Shown: positions 27,503 to 36,173 of the stretch, one piece after another | Position numbering within the stretch: the stretch's first letter is position 1 | How the letters are laid out: every line of letters begins with the position of its first letter | From: Hyphomonas polymorpha PS728 | GTDB lineage: Bacteria > Pseudomonadota > Alphaproteobacteria > Caulobacterales > Hyphomonadaceae | NCBI RefSeq assembly: GCF_000685315.1 | Contig: NZ_ARYM01000020.1 | Coordinates: 1-52,500, forward strand | Direction: 5' to 3' | Length of the DNA stretch: 52,500 bases | Position numbers and translations under genes: made by a program | The notes under the pieces: generated by a model | The model's database searches: none | The model's input: the letters and a program-made list of their open reading frames with translations, nothing else | Told to the model about the DNA's origin: nothing

Positions 27503-28312
27503 TCAGGTGGCAGGGAAACTGCCCCGGCTAGCCTCATAGAAGGCAATTGCGGCAGCATTGGACACGTTGAGGCTTTCCATTTCCGCCGCAATCGGGATGC
27601 GGGCAAGCTCGGCGCAGGCCTTGGCTACGGCGGGGCGCAGGCCGGGCCCTTCGGCGCCCAGGACGATGGCAACCTTTGCCGCCCCTTTGACCGCCTGATC
27701 GAGCGGGCGGGCGCTTTCGCCGGCAAGCCCAACCGTGTGGAAACCGGCCTCGCCGAGTTCTTCCAGGGCGCGGGCAATGTTCACAGCGCGGATTTCGGTG
27801 ACGCTTTCAATCGCCCCGGCAGCGCTTTTGGCGACGACCCCGGTGATCGTCGGGGCGTTGCGGGTTTGCAGGACCAGGCCGGTGAAGCCGAACGCGGCGG
27901 CCGAGCGGAAGATGGCGCCGAGATTATGCGGATCTGAAACCTGGTCGAGCACGGCAATGCGCGTGGCGCCCGCAGCAATCACGTCCTCCAGCACGGCCTC
28001 TTCCAGCGGGTCGGCCCGCAGGGCGATGCCCTGGTGCACTGCGCCGGGGGGCAGGCGCTGATCGATTTCCTTGGCGGTGACGATCTGCGGGGAAAGCCGT
28101 CCTGCCGGGAGTTTCTGGGCGGCGTTTTCGGTGGCCAGCAGCGTGTGGAAACGCCGGGCGGGGTTGGCCAGGGCCGCCATCACGGCATGGGTGCCCCACA
28201 GCCAGACGGGGCCGCCTTCTTCCTCGCGGCGGGAAAACCGTTGAGTTTCCGGGCGGTCGGGGCGAGTTGCCACATCTGTGTTCTGACGCCGTTTTGGGTG
28301 GTTGCGCCGCAT
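27503..28312 (-). CDS. RNA 2'-O-ribose methyltransferase, TrmH/RlmB family (SpoU)
   Basis: A protein of 269 residues. The N-terminal substrate-binding domain includes LWGTHAVMAALANPARR. The SpoU knot domain has DQVSDPHNLGAIFRSAAAFGF, IVLGAEGPGL and MESLNVSNAAAIAFYEASR, the three signature motifs of TrmH/RlmB. The length and N-domain fit RlmB, which methylates G2251 in 23S rRNA, more than tRNA TrmH. ATG 28312 is used because the longer open frame runs backwards across the tRNA-Tyr gene. Confidence 0.88.
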   Translation of the reverse strand: MRRNHPKRRQNTDVATRPDRPETQRFSRREEEGGPVWLWGTHAVMAALANPARRFHTLLATENAAQKLPAGRLSPQIVTAKEIDQRLPPGAVHQGIALRADPLEEAVLEDVIAAGATRIAVLDQVSDPHNLGAIFRSAAAFGFTGLVLQTRNAPTITGVVAKSAAGAIESVTEIRAVNIARALEELGEAGFHTVGLAGESARPLDQAVKGAAKVAIVLGAEGPGLRPAVAKACAELARIPIAAEMESLNVSNAAAIAFYEASRGSFPAT

Positions 28313-28419
28313 GATGTTCGTCCTTATAAGGCCGCTTCCAGCGTAGAGCCGGGGCGGGAAACCGCCCTTGTGAAGCGACTGCGCGGCGGCGTCAAATGGC
28401 GTATGTCGCGGGGGCCCGT

Positions 28420-28504
28420 GGAGGGATGGGAGAGTGGTTAAATCCATCAGACTGTAAATCTGACCGCCTAGCGTACGCTGGTTCGAATCCAGCTCCCTCC
28501 ACCA
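28420..28504 (+). tRNA. tRNA-Tyr (GTA)
   Basis: Acceptor arms GGAGGGA and TCCCTCC pair exactly, with an encoded ACCA end (28501-28504). The anticodon loop is CTGTAAA with GTA at 28454-28456, the T-loop is TTCGAAT, and the long variable arm makes it a class II tRNA, as expected for bacterial tRNA-Tyr. Confidence 0.97.
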
Positions 28505-28514
28505 CCCCCGCGCC

Positions 28515-28543
28515 GCCGGTCGCTTGCCGGAATGGGTTTTTTT
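28515..28543 (+). terminator. Weak terminator after tRNA-Tyr
   Basis: A short GC stem (CCGG/CCGG) is followed six bases later by seven T, directly before the convergent acyltransferase stop. Confidence 0.35.
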
Positions 28544-28544
28544 C

Positions 28545-29639
28545 CTACAGAGACTTTTCCTTTGCCAGGGCCGGGGCAGACCGCGTCTCCGTAAGCTGAT
28601 ACGCGGCATTGGCCGTTGGCGCCGGGGATTTGCACCACCTGCGGGTCAGCCAGTCATAGGCAGGCTTTTCGATTGCGTGGTGAGCGACGATCGCCAGCAG
28701 GATCGACAAGCCCCAGGCAAACAACAGGCCCGGCACGTAGTCCTGCGGCCAGAAGCCTGTCTCTTTCATGATCTTCAACACGATCATGTGCCCGATATAC
28801 ATCGCGAAAGAGATTTCCCCGAGGAAGCGAAATTGCCGGGCAATGCCCGTCCAGAAAGTGCCGGGGCTGGCGAGCAGTAGGATGACGGCCCCGTAGAGCG
28901 GCAGATAAAGGAAATCCGTCTTGTAGGGGCTCGGCAAGGAGAGCGTTGCCACGAACAGGAGCAGGAGAACGCCGACACCGAGTGTCCGCAGGCGCGATTC
29001 GCGTTCGAACCAGTCCCTGTGCGCGGCGAAGATCCGATAAGCGAGGATGCCCATCGGCATGGTGATGAAGCCACGCAGCAAGCCGATATTGAGAAAGCCG
29101 AATACGTTGGAAACCTGCTTGTTCAGACTGTCGACCGTGAAGAAAAGGATAGCCGCGCTGATCAGGCCGAGGGCGGCAAGCAACAGGGTGTTCCAGCGGC
29201 GGTTCGGTATCGCCAGGATCACGACGGCGAGCGCCAGATTGACGATCAGCTCCACTGACAATGACCAGGAGGGATAATTGAAGGCGTTCGTGTGCCAGTC
29301 GCCGAAACCGGCATTGTGAAGCAGCAGGACGTTGAGCAGCAGACCGAGCTCGTTGATGGCATCTCCGCTGAGATACATCACCAAAACAAAGCAGAAGAGG
29401 GAAGCCAGATGCAGCGGCCAGAGCCGGAAGGCGCGCTTCTTGGTGAACTCCCAGATATCGAAGCTAGGCCTGTCGTAAAAAGCATATGCCAGCACGAAAC
29501 CGGAGAGCAGGAAGAACACGTCCACGACCAGATAGCCGCGCGAACTCGTGATCAGGCCGCCCCGGTCGGGCCAAAGCTCAAAATGGTAATGGCCGTAAAT
29601 CACCAGCAGGGCGCCGATGCCGCGCAGGGCATCAAGCAT
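28545..29639 (-). CDS. Acyltransferase 3 family membrane protein
   Basis: About 364 residues with ten or more membrane spans. MLDALRGIGALLVIYGHYHF at the N-terminus carries the LDALRG and H motifs of the acyltransferase-3 (OafA/ExoZ) family, and DVFFLLSGFVLAY and PSWSLSVEL follow as expected. Members O-acetylate or acylate polysaccharides or lipids. A TTG at 29720 with GGGAA upstream would add 27 residues and is a real alternative; ATG 29639 has AAGG six bases upstream. No polysaccharide gene is adjacent, so the acceptor is unknown. Confidence 0.85.
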   Translation of the reverse strand: MLDALRGIGALLVIYGHYHFELWPDRGGLITSSRGYLVVDVFFLLSGFVLAYAFYDRPSFDIWEFTKKRAFRLWPLHLASLFCFVLVMYLSGDAINELGLLLNVLLLHNAGFGDWHTNAFNYPSWSLSVELIVNLALAVVILAIPNRRWNTLLLAALGLISAAILFFTVDSLNKQVSNVFGFLNIGLLRGFITMPMGILAYRIFAAHRDWFERESRLRTLGVGVLLLLFVATLSLPSPYKTDFLYLPLYGAVILLLASPGTFWTGIARQFRFLGEISFAMYIGHMIVLKIMKETGFWPQDYVPGLLFAWGLSILLAIVAHHAIEKPAYDWLTRRWCKSPAPTANAAYQLTETRSAPALAKEKSL

Positions 29640-29862
29640 GATAAACCTTGGGCCCCGAGTGGGGAGGCGGGATTTCGCCAAATGGCCTGTCAGCGCCGGT
29701 GGAGGCAGTTTGGTAAACAAAGAAAATTCCCAGATGGCCGGCTTGCCTGATTGTAGAGCAAGACACGTGCCACCCGCGGGGGGCGAAAGAAGCGGTGAAA
29801 AATGTGCAGGCTGAGCTTGTTTGGCGGCTCAATCGCTCATATTACCAAGCGCTCGGAAGCGG

Positions 29863-29936
29863 GCGGGTATAGCATAATGGTAATGCACCAGCCTTCCAAG
29901 CTGTGTATGTCGGTTCGATTCCGTCTACCCGCTCCA
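29863..29936 (+). tRNA. tRNA-Gly (TCC)
   Basis: Acceptor arms GCGGGTA and TACCCGC pair exactly, with encoded TCCA at the 3' end. The anticodon loop is CTTCCAA with TCC at 29895-29897, and the T-loop is TTCGATT. Class I length. Confidence 0.97.
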
Positions 29937-30126
29937 GCCCGTTTCCCCTGATCGCCTGACAAATCGCGCCCTCGGCTGAGGCCGCCGGATGAACGGGCAC
30001 TCTTCGGCGCGTTTCGCCCTATGCAAATGCAGGTGTGCGCTTTAGGGCGCGGGGGATTTGCCGGGCGCTTGTTGCCGTTGGGCGACCCCCGGAAGGCGAA
30101 TTGAATCAATGCCCAGCATTTCCTCC

Positions 30127-30152
30127 CCCGTTCGGTTTACCGGACGGGTTTT
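30127..30152 (+). terminator. Terminator or attenuator upstream of the SLC13 permease gene
   Basis: A 9-bp stem with one G-T pair (CCCGTTCGG/CCGGACGGG), a TTTA loop, then TTTTA. It lies 64 bases before the permease ATG. It may end the tRNA-Gly transcript or act as an attenuator. The rest of the 29937-30215 gap shows no gene. Confidence 0.5.
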
Positions 30153-30215
30153 ACATTGCGCTTTCGGTCTGTTCCGGCTTTCTAGGGAATAAGCGCAACA
30201 GTTTCAGGACACCGC

Positions 30216-32048
30216 ATGCTCGCTCCGCTCCTCGAGAGTTCGGTCTTCCAGATCAGTTTCGTTCTGGTCCTTGTTGTCTTTGTATTTTTCGGTTTCATCC
30301 GGGAGAAGATACCGGCCGATGTGGTCGCCCTGATCGCGATGGGCGCGCTGATGCTGACGGGTATCCTGTCCGTCAACGAGACGATTGCGGTCTTCTCCAA
30401 TTCGGCGCCGATTACAGTCGCGGCGATGTTCATCCTGTCGGCGGCGCTCGAGCGAACCGGGGTCATCGACTATGTGGGGCGCGCCGTCGTCAGGCTGGCG
30501 AACGGCGGGTCACCTGCCATCGCCGTCGTGGTGATGATGGCGGCTGTCATCTTTCTCTCGGCCTTCATCAACAACACGCCGGTTGTGATCATCCTGATCC
30601 CTGTCGCCATTCGCCTCGCCAAGGCGATCAATATTACCCCCTCCAAGCTGTTGATGCCGCTGTCGTTCGCGGCCATCTTCGGCGGCACCACCACGCTGAT
30701 CGGCACCTCGACCAATATTCTGGTCGATGGCGTTTCCCAGAACCAGGGTATGGCGCCCTTCGGGATGTTCGAGATTACGCTGGCCGGGATGATCTTTGCG
30801 GCCGTGGGGGTCACTTATACTTCTGTGCTCGGCCCCTTCCTGCTGCCCAAGCGCGAGACGCTGGCGGCGATGCTGCCCGATCAGAAGGAACGCCGCTTCA
30901 TCGCGCAGATCCTTATCCCGCTGAACTCTGATCTGATCGGCAAGACGATCGCCGAGACCGGGTTCACGGCGGAAAAGGGGTTCACCGTGATCGACGTGTT
31001 CCGGGAGGGCGTGTCGCTGCGGGCGGATCTGAAGAAAATCGTGCTGCAGGCGGGCGACCGGATCGTGCTGCGCTCGCCGGTTTCGGAAATGCTCACGCTC
31101 AAGGAGGCGGGCAGTATCGCGATTGGAACGCAGGGCGGGAAACAGGCTTCCTTCGAGCCGGTGCAGACCACCGAGACGGTGATCATGGAAGGCGTGATCG
31201 GCCCCCATTCGCGCCTCATCGGGCGGCGCCTGGCCGGCCTTGGCCTCGCCCGCCTCTATGGCGTTTATGTGCTCGCCATTCACCGGCGCGGTGAGAACAT
31301 GGCTTCCCAGATCAACGAGCTGCGCTTTGAAGTGGGCGACACCGTTCTGCTGGAGGGCCCGCCGCGCGGCATGCGCGAGATGTTTGACGAGGGCCTGCTG
31401 AACAACCTCACCGAAAGCTCCGACCGGGCCATCCGGCGCGACAAGGCGCCGGTGGCGATTGCCGCCGTGCTGATGGTGATGGGCCTGGCTGCCATCGAGT
31501 TGATGCCGATTGCCGGCCTTGCCCTGATTGCCGCCACGGCTGTGGTGGCTTTCGGCTGTCTTGATCATCAGGAAGCCTACCGGTCGATCCAGTGGGATAT
31601 CCTGATGCTGATCTTCGGCATGCTGGCGCTCGGCACGGCGATGGACAAGACCGGGGCAGCGGCTGTGGTGGTCGGTCTGCTCTCGCAGGTCGCGGGCGGG
31701 GCGGGGCCCCTCATCCTGTTGATCATCGTCTACGCCTTCACCTCCATGGTCACGGAGATCATGAGCAACAATGCGGCGGCGATCCTGATCACACCGCTGG
31801 CGATTGGGCTTGCCCACGGCCTGGGCGTCGACCCGCGCCCTTTCATCGTGGCGGTCATGTTTGCCGCAAGCGCCAGTTTTGCCACCCCCATCGGATACCA
31901 GACGAATACGCTGGTTTACCGGGCGGGGGGGTATGCGTTCATGGATTTTGTCAGGTTCGGCTTGCCTCTGAATCTGATCTTTGTGGCGGTTGCCGCGATC
32001 GTGATCCCGATTTTCTGGCCGCTCGTGCCGGTCACACCACAGGGGTGA
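30216..32048 (+). CDS. SLC13-type permease with central RCK_C (TrkA-C) domains
   Basis: A protein of 610 residues. Two membrane halves (about 1-210 and 420-605) flank two RCK_C domains (about 230-290 and 320-395). The segments SAFINNTPVVIILIP, GGTTTLIGTSTNI, MSNNAAAILITPLAIG and FATPIGYQTNTLVY are the repeated hairpin and Asn-rich motifs of the divalent-anion:Na+ symporter (DASS/CitT) superfamily. Homologues with RCK_C insertions are often called sulfate or dicarboxylate transporters. AGGA lies six bases before the ATG. The actual anion cannot be told. Confidence 0.88.
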   Translation: MLAPLLESSVFQISFVLVLVVFVFFGFIREKIPADVVALIAMGALMLTGILSVNETIAVFSNSAPITVAAMFILSAALERTGVIDYVGRAVVRLANGGSPAIAVVVMMAAVIFLSAFINNTPVVIILIPVAIRLAKAINITPSKLLMPLSFAAIFGGTTTLIGTSTNILVDGVSQNQGMAPFGMFEITLAGMIFAAVGVTYTSVLGPFLLPKRETLAAMLPDQKERRFIAQILIPLNSDLIGKTIAETGFTAEKGFTVIDVFREGVSLRADLKKIVLQAGDRIVLRSPVSEMLTLKEAGSIAIGTQGGKQASFEPVQTTETVIMEGVIGPHSRLIGRRLAGLGLARLYGVYVLAIHRRGENMASQINELRFEVGDTVLLEGPPRGMREMFDEGLLNNLTESSDRAIRRDKAPVAIAAVLMVMGLAAIELMPIAGLALIAATAVVAFGCLDHQEAYRSIQWDILMLIFGMLALGTAMDKTGAAAVVVGLLSQVAGGAGPLILLIIVYAFTSMVTEIMSNNAAAILITPLAIGLAHGLGVDPRPFIVAVMFAASASFATPIGYQTNTLVYRAGGYAFMDFVRFGLPLNLIFVAVAAIVIPIFWPLVPVTPQG

Positions 32049-32167
32049 TGCTCTCCTTTTGTGCAGCAAAAGCGCCTGTTTGCATGATTTTCGGGCGGGT
32101 TTGGCCGCAAGTGAGCGCCTAAGAGAAGGGCGTTGAGTGCTGCAAAATACGGCGTAAGGATACGTCG

Positions 32168-33595
32168 ATGGCTGAAACTCCACGGTTTTTCAACGAGATG
32201 GACGGCAGCGGTGAAAAACCCCGCGCTCCCTATGCACGTTATTGCGATTGGTTTGCCGACGAGCCTCCCGAGCGTCTCCGCCGGAAGGCACGCGAGGCGG
32301 AGACGTTCTTCCGCCGGACCGGCATTACCTTCAACGTCTATGGTGCCGCCGATGCGGACGAGCGGCTGATCCCGTTCGACGTCGTGCCCCGGATCATTTC
32401 CGGCAAGGAATGGGCGCGGCTGACCAAAGGCATCGAGCAGCGGGTGCGGGCTATCAACGCCTTCCTGCACGACATCTATCACCGCCAGGAAATTCTGCGC
32501 GCCGGGCGTATTCCGGTGGATCTGATCCAGAACAATGACGCCTTCCTGCCGAAGATGATCGGCGTGGTGCCCCCGGCCAAGGTTTACACTCATATTGTCG
32601 GCGTTGACCTGGTGCGCACCAGCGAGAACGAGTTTTTCGTTCTGGAGGATAATGCCCGCACACCGTCGGGCGTTTCCTACATGCTGGAGAACCGGGAAAC
32701 GATGCTCCACATGTTTCCGGAGCTGTTCACCAAAATCCGTGTGCGCCCCGTCAGCGACTATCCTAAATCCCTGCGCCGCTCCCTGGCGGCCTGCGCGCCG
32801 GCGGCCTGCACGGGCCGTCCCGTGGTGGCGGTGCTGACGCCCGGCATCCACAACTCGGCCTATTACGAACACGCCTTCCTGGCTGACCAGATGGGCGCCG
32901 AACTGGTGGAGGGGCATGACCTGCGCGTGGTCGATGGGCGGATCGCGATGCGCACCACGCTCGGCTACACGCCTATCGATGTGCTCTATCGCCGGGTGGA
33001 TGATGATTATCTCGATCCCCTGAACTTCCGGCCCGACTCAATGCTGGGCGTGCCGGGGATTCTCGATGTCTACCGCGCCGGCGGTATCACCATCGCCAAT
33101 GCGCCGGGCACCGGAATTGCCGACGACAAGGCGATCTATTCCTACATGCCTGACATTGTTCAGTTCTATACCGGCGAGAAGCCGATCCTGAAGAATGTGC
33201 CGACCTGGCGCTGCTCTGAGCCCTCATCCCTGTCCTATGTGCTTGAGCATCTGCACGAACTCGTTGTGAAGGAGGTTCATGGATCGGGCGGGTACGGAAT
33301 GCTGGTGGGGCCGGCCGCGTCGAAGAAGGAAATCGAAGCCTTCCGCGCCAAGCTGCAGGCGCGCCCGTCTGCCTATATTGCCCAGCCCACCCTGGCGCTT
33401 TCCACCGTGCCGATCCTCACGCGGGCGGGCCTTGCGCCGCGCCATGTGGACTTGCGGCCCTTCGTGCTCGTCTCGCCCGATGGCATCGAGATCACCCCCG
33501 GGGGCCTGACGCGCGTGGCGCTGAAGAAAGGCTCCCTGGTCGTGAACTCCAGCCAGGGCGGCGGCACGAAAGACACCTGGGTTCTGGAGGAATAG
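32168..33595 (+). CDS. Circularly permuted ATP-grasp type 2 protein (Anbu cluster)
   Basis: A protein of 475 residues of the DUF404/DUF407 group, now called circularly permuted ATP-grasp. Motifs seen are FDVVPRIISGKEW near the start, FVLEDNARTPSGVSYMLENR in the centre, GIHNSAYYEHAFLADQMGA, and KEVHGSGGYGMLVGP in the C-terminal part. Such enzymes are predicted peptide or amide ligases. It heads a tight four-gene unit (3, 10 and 24 bases between genes) with alpha-E, transglutaminase and Anbu genes. AAGGA lies seven bases before the ATG. Confidence 0.9.
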   Translation: MAETPRFFNEMDGSGEKPRAPYARYCDWFADEPPERLRRKAREAETFFRRTGITFNVYGAADADERLIPFDVVPRIISGKEWARLTKGIEQRVRAINAFLHDIYHRQEILRAGRIPVDLIQNNDAFLPKMIGVVPPAKVYTHIVGVDLVRTSENEFFVLEDNARTPSGVSYMLENRETMLHMFPELFTKIRVRPVSDYPKSLRRSLAACAPAACTGRPVVAVLTPGIHNSAYYEHAFLADQMGAELVEGHDLRVVDGRIAMRTTLGYTPIDVLYRRVDDDYLDPLNFRPDSMLGVPGILDVYRAGGITIANAPGTGIADDKAIYSYMPDIVQFYTGEKPILKNVPTWRCSEPSSLSYVLEHLHELVVKEVHGSGGYGMLVGPAASKKEIEAFRAKLQARPSAYIAQPTLALSTVPILTRAGLAPRHVDLRPFVLVSPDGIEITPGGLTRVALKKGSLVVNSSQGGGTKDTWVLEE

Positions 33596-33598
33596 GCG

Positions 33599-34540
33599 AT
33601 GCTTGGGAAAACCGCAGGCGGCCTCTTCTGGATGTTCCGTTATCTGGAGCGGAGCGAGAATACCGCGCGTCTCGTCGATGCCGGCTTCCGCATGGCGCTC
33701 ACCCGTTCTGATCATGCCGAGGACGAATGGGCCTCCATCATTGATACTGCCTCCGCCCGCCATGATTTCCTGGCTGCCGGCGGAAAATTCGATGGCCAGA
33801 GCGTCGTCAATTTCCTGCTGCGGGATCCGGGCAATCCGTCTTCGGTCATTTCCGTGACCGAGGCGGCGCGGAACAATGCCCGCCTGGTGCGCACGGCGCT
33901 GACGCGGGAAGTGTGGGAGGCGGTCAACGAATCCTGGATCGTGCTCAAGGATGTCCTGGCGCGGCCCATCAAGGAAACGGAGCTGCCCGAGGTTCTGGGG
34001 ATCATCCGCAAGCAGAGTTCACTTGTGCGCGGCGCGACGGTCGGCACCATGCTGCGCAATGACATCTACAACTTCGCGCGGGTTGGCACATTTGTGGAGC
34101 GGGCGGACAACATCGCGCGTATTCTGGACGTGAAATATTATGTGCTGCTGCCATCGGTGACGCTGGTGGGGTCCACGCTGGACAATGTGCAGTGGGAGAC
34201 GATCCTGCGCTCGGCCTCGGCGGAGCGGGCATTCCGCTGGCTGTATGGCGGAGAGGCGCGCGCCAGCACGATTGCCGACTTCCTGATCCTTGACCGGCGG
34301 ATGCCGCGCTCGCTGCTGTATTGTCTGCGCAAGATCGCCGGAAACCTGGGACATCTGTGTGCGGACTACAACACCCGCGCGCCGAGCCTCGACATGGCGC
34401 TGTCGATGCGGGATGATCTTGAGGATCGCAGTATCGAACGCATCATGGATAGCGGCCTGCATGAATTTCTGCTGGCCTTCATCCAGAACAACAACGCGCT
34501 CGCCCATCAGGTCGAGCAGGACTTCCGCTTCTACAACTGA
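33599..34540 (+). CDS. Alpha-E domain protein (DUF403)
   Basis: A protein of 313 residues, predicted almost entirely helical. The N-terminus LGKTAGGLFWMFRYLERSEN and the later FVERADNIARILDVKYYVLLPS are the two hallmark segments of the alpha-E family. Its biochemical role is unknown; it is almost always encoded beside circularly permuted ATP-grasp proteins and may act with them. It starts three bases after that gene. Confidence 0.9.
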   Translation: MLGKTAGGLFWMFRYLERSENTARLVDAGFRMALTRSDHAEDEWASIIDTASARHDFLAAGGKFDGQSVVNFLLRDPGNPSSVISVTEAARNNARLVRTALTREVWEAVNESWIVLKDVLARPIKETELPEVLGIIRKQSSLVRGATVGTMLRNDIYNFARVGTFVERADNIARILDVKYYVLLPSVTLVGSTLDNVQWETILRSASAERAFRWLYGGEARASTIADFLILDRRMPRSLLYCLRKIAGNLGHLCADYNTRAPSLDMALSMRDDLEDRSIERIMDSGLHEFLLAFIQNNNALAHQVEQDFRFYN

Positions 34541-34550
34541 GGACAGGAAC

Positions 34551-35354
34551 ATGCTTCTCAGGATCCTGCACAAGACGCGCTCAGTGTATGATAATCCGGT
34601 CGGCTACGGCCTGCTGCAGCTTCGCATGACACCCAAGCCGCGCCCGAACCAGCAGGTGTTAAACTGGAAGACTGTCATCGAAGGCGGAAAGGTCGAGGCG
34701 GAGTTTGATGATCAGCATGCAAACCGTGTGCATCTCGTCAGCATGGAGGCGGGGCATTCGGAACTGACGATCACCTGTGAAGGCGAGGTCGAAGTGCGTG
34801 ATACAGCCGGGGTGGTCGGGCCGCATACCGGTTTTGCCCCGCTCTGGCTGTTCCGTCGCGCGACGCCGCTGACCCGGCCCGGGCCGCACATCCGCCGGCT
34901 CGCCAAGGCTGTTCCCGATGCCAGCGGCGGCGATGTTCCCCGCCTGCATGCGCTGGCCGAGATTGTGCGCGGCGCGGTGCGCTATGAAACCGGCCGCACG
35001 GACCCGGACACGAAGGCCGAGGAGGCGGTCGAGGCTGGCCATGGCGTATGTCAGGATCATGCGCACATCTTCATTTCGGCGGCGCGCCTGCTGGGCTATC
35101 CGGCGCGCTATGCGGGCGGTTATCTGATGATGAATGACCGCGTGGAGCAGGAGGCGGGCCATGCCTGGGCAGAGGTGCATGTGGAGGGGCTTGGATGGGT
35201 CGGGTTTGATGTCTCCAACGCCATCTCGCCGGATGACCGCTATGTTCGCGTGGCGACAGGTCTTGACTATGCCGAGACCGCGCCTGTTTCAGGTATGCGC
35301 TTCGGTGAGGCCACCGAATCGATGAATGTCCTGATCCAGGTACAACAACAATAA
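34551..35354 (+). CDS. Transglutaminase-like cysteine protease of the Anbu cluster
   Basis: A protein of 267 residues. The N-terminal beta-rich domain (about 1-110, the bacterial transglutaminase-like N-terminal region) precedes a transglutaminase-fold domain whose triad is intact: Cys167 in EAGHGVCQDHAH, His204 in AGHAWAEVH and Asp220 in VGFDVSNA. Such proteins are thought to be peptidases rather than crosslinkers. ATG 34551 has a strong AGGA upstream; the in-frame extension to 34290 lies inside the alpha-E gene and is not used. Confidence 0.92.
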   Translation: MLLRILHKTRSVYDNPVGYGLLQLRMTPKPRPNQQVLNWKTVIEGGKVEAEFDDQHANRVHLVSMEAGHSELTITCEGEVEVRDTAGVVGPHTGFAPLWLFRRATPLTRPGPHIRRLAKAVPDASGGDVPRLHALAEIVRGAVRYETGRTDPDTKAEEAVEAGHGVCQDHAHIFISAARLLGYPARYAGGYLMMNDRVEQEAGHAWAEVHVEGLGWVGFDVSNAISPDDRYVRVATGLDYAETAPVSGMRFGEATESMNVLIQVQQQ

Positions 35355-35378
35355 GAAGGCGCTGAAAGCGGCTCACCC

Positions 35379-36110
35379 ATGACGTATTGTGTCGGAATGA
35401 AGCTCGATCGCGGACTGGTCTTCATGTCGGACACCCGCACCAATGCGGGCGTCGACAATGTTTCCAAGTTCCGCAAGCTGTTTACCTGGTCCAAGCCCGG
35501 CGAGCGTGCGCTGGTGTTGATGACGGCAGGCAACCTTGCCACCACCCAGTCAGTAGTCAGCATTCTGGAGGAGCGCACCAAGGCGCCTTCGGAGCGGCGC
35601 CCCTCGATTCTCGAACTGCCTACAATGTTCCAGATCGCGCGGCTGGTCGGGGAAACATTGCGGGAGGTGATCCAATCCAACGCGGCCACCGGGCAGAAGG
35701 CTGATTCCACCTTTAACTCGACCATGATCCTCGGCGGCCAGATCAAGGGCGTCGAGCCGCGGCTGTTCCTCATCTATCCGGAAGGCAATTTCATCGAGGC
35801 GAGCGACGACACGCCCTTCTTCCAGATTGGTGAGACCAAATATGGCCGGCCGATTCTGGTACGCGCCTATGACCCGGCGATGGAGGTGGAAGAAGCCGTG
35901 AAGCTGCTGATGGTGTCGTTCGATTCCACGATCAAGGCGAATCTCTCGGTGGGCCTGCCGCTGGATCTGCAGATCGTCGAGAACGACACGCTACAGCTTG
36001 GCGCCTCCAAACGGATCGAGGCAGATGATCCCTATTTCGCGCAGATATCCAGCGGATGGGGCGAGGCACTGAAAAAAGCGTTCGACTCCTTGCCCCCATT
36101 CAAGTTTTGA
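35379..36110 (+). CDS. Anbu, ancestral beta-subunit proteasome-like peptidase
   Basis: A protein of 243 residues of the Anbu family. After Met removal the N-terminal nucleophile is Thr2 (MTYCVGMKLD), with Asp18 in MSDTRTNAG and Lys33 in SKFRKLF completing the proteasome-type triad. FSDTRT-like and TAGNLATTQ segments match the family. Published Anbu structures show an open helical or lock-washer assembly rather than the closed proteasome barrel; this is family knowledge, not seen here. No ATPase partner is encoded nearby. Confidence 0.93.
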   Translation: MTYCVGMKLDRGLVFMSDTRTNAGVDNVSKFRKLFTWSKPGERALVLMTAGNLATTQSVVSILEERTKAPSERRPSILELPTMFQIARLVGETLREVIQSNAATGQKADSTFNSTMILGGQIKGVEPRLFLIYPEGNFIEASDDTPFFQIGETKYGRPILVRAYDPAMEVEEAVKLLMVSFDSTIKANLSVGLPLDLQIVENDTLQLGASKRIEADDPYFAQISSGWGEALKKAFDSLPPFKF

Positions 36111-36173
36111 CAGGAGGCGCGGTCGCATATCCAGCGGCCGGCCCAGTCAGATATGAGAACAGGGAGCCCTTGC

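Noticed and set aside
28313..28609. N-terminal extension of the TrmH/RlmB gene
   Set aside because: It would run across the tRNA-Tyr gene on the other strand and has no family similarity; ATG 28312 fits the family N-terminus.
30510..32183. 557-codon minus-strand frame opposite the SLC13 permease
   Set aside because: Charged low-complexity shadow of a membrane protein that has clear family motifs.
34290..34550. In-frame extension of the transglutaminase gene into the alpha-E gene
   Set aside because: It lies inside a better-supported gene, has Cys/Arg-rich noise, and ATG 34551 has a strong AGGA.
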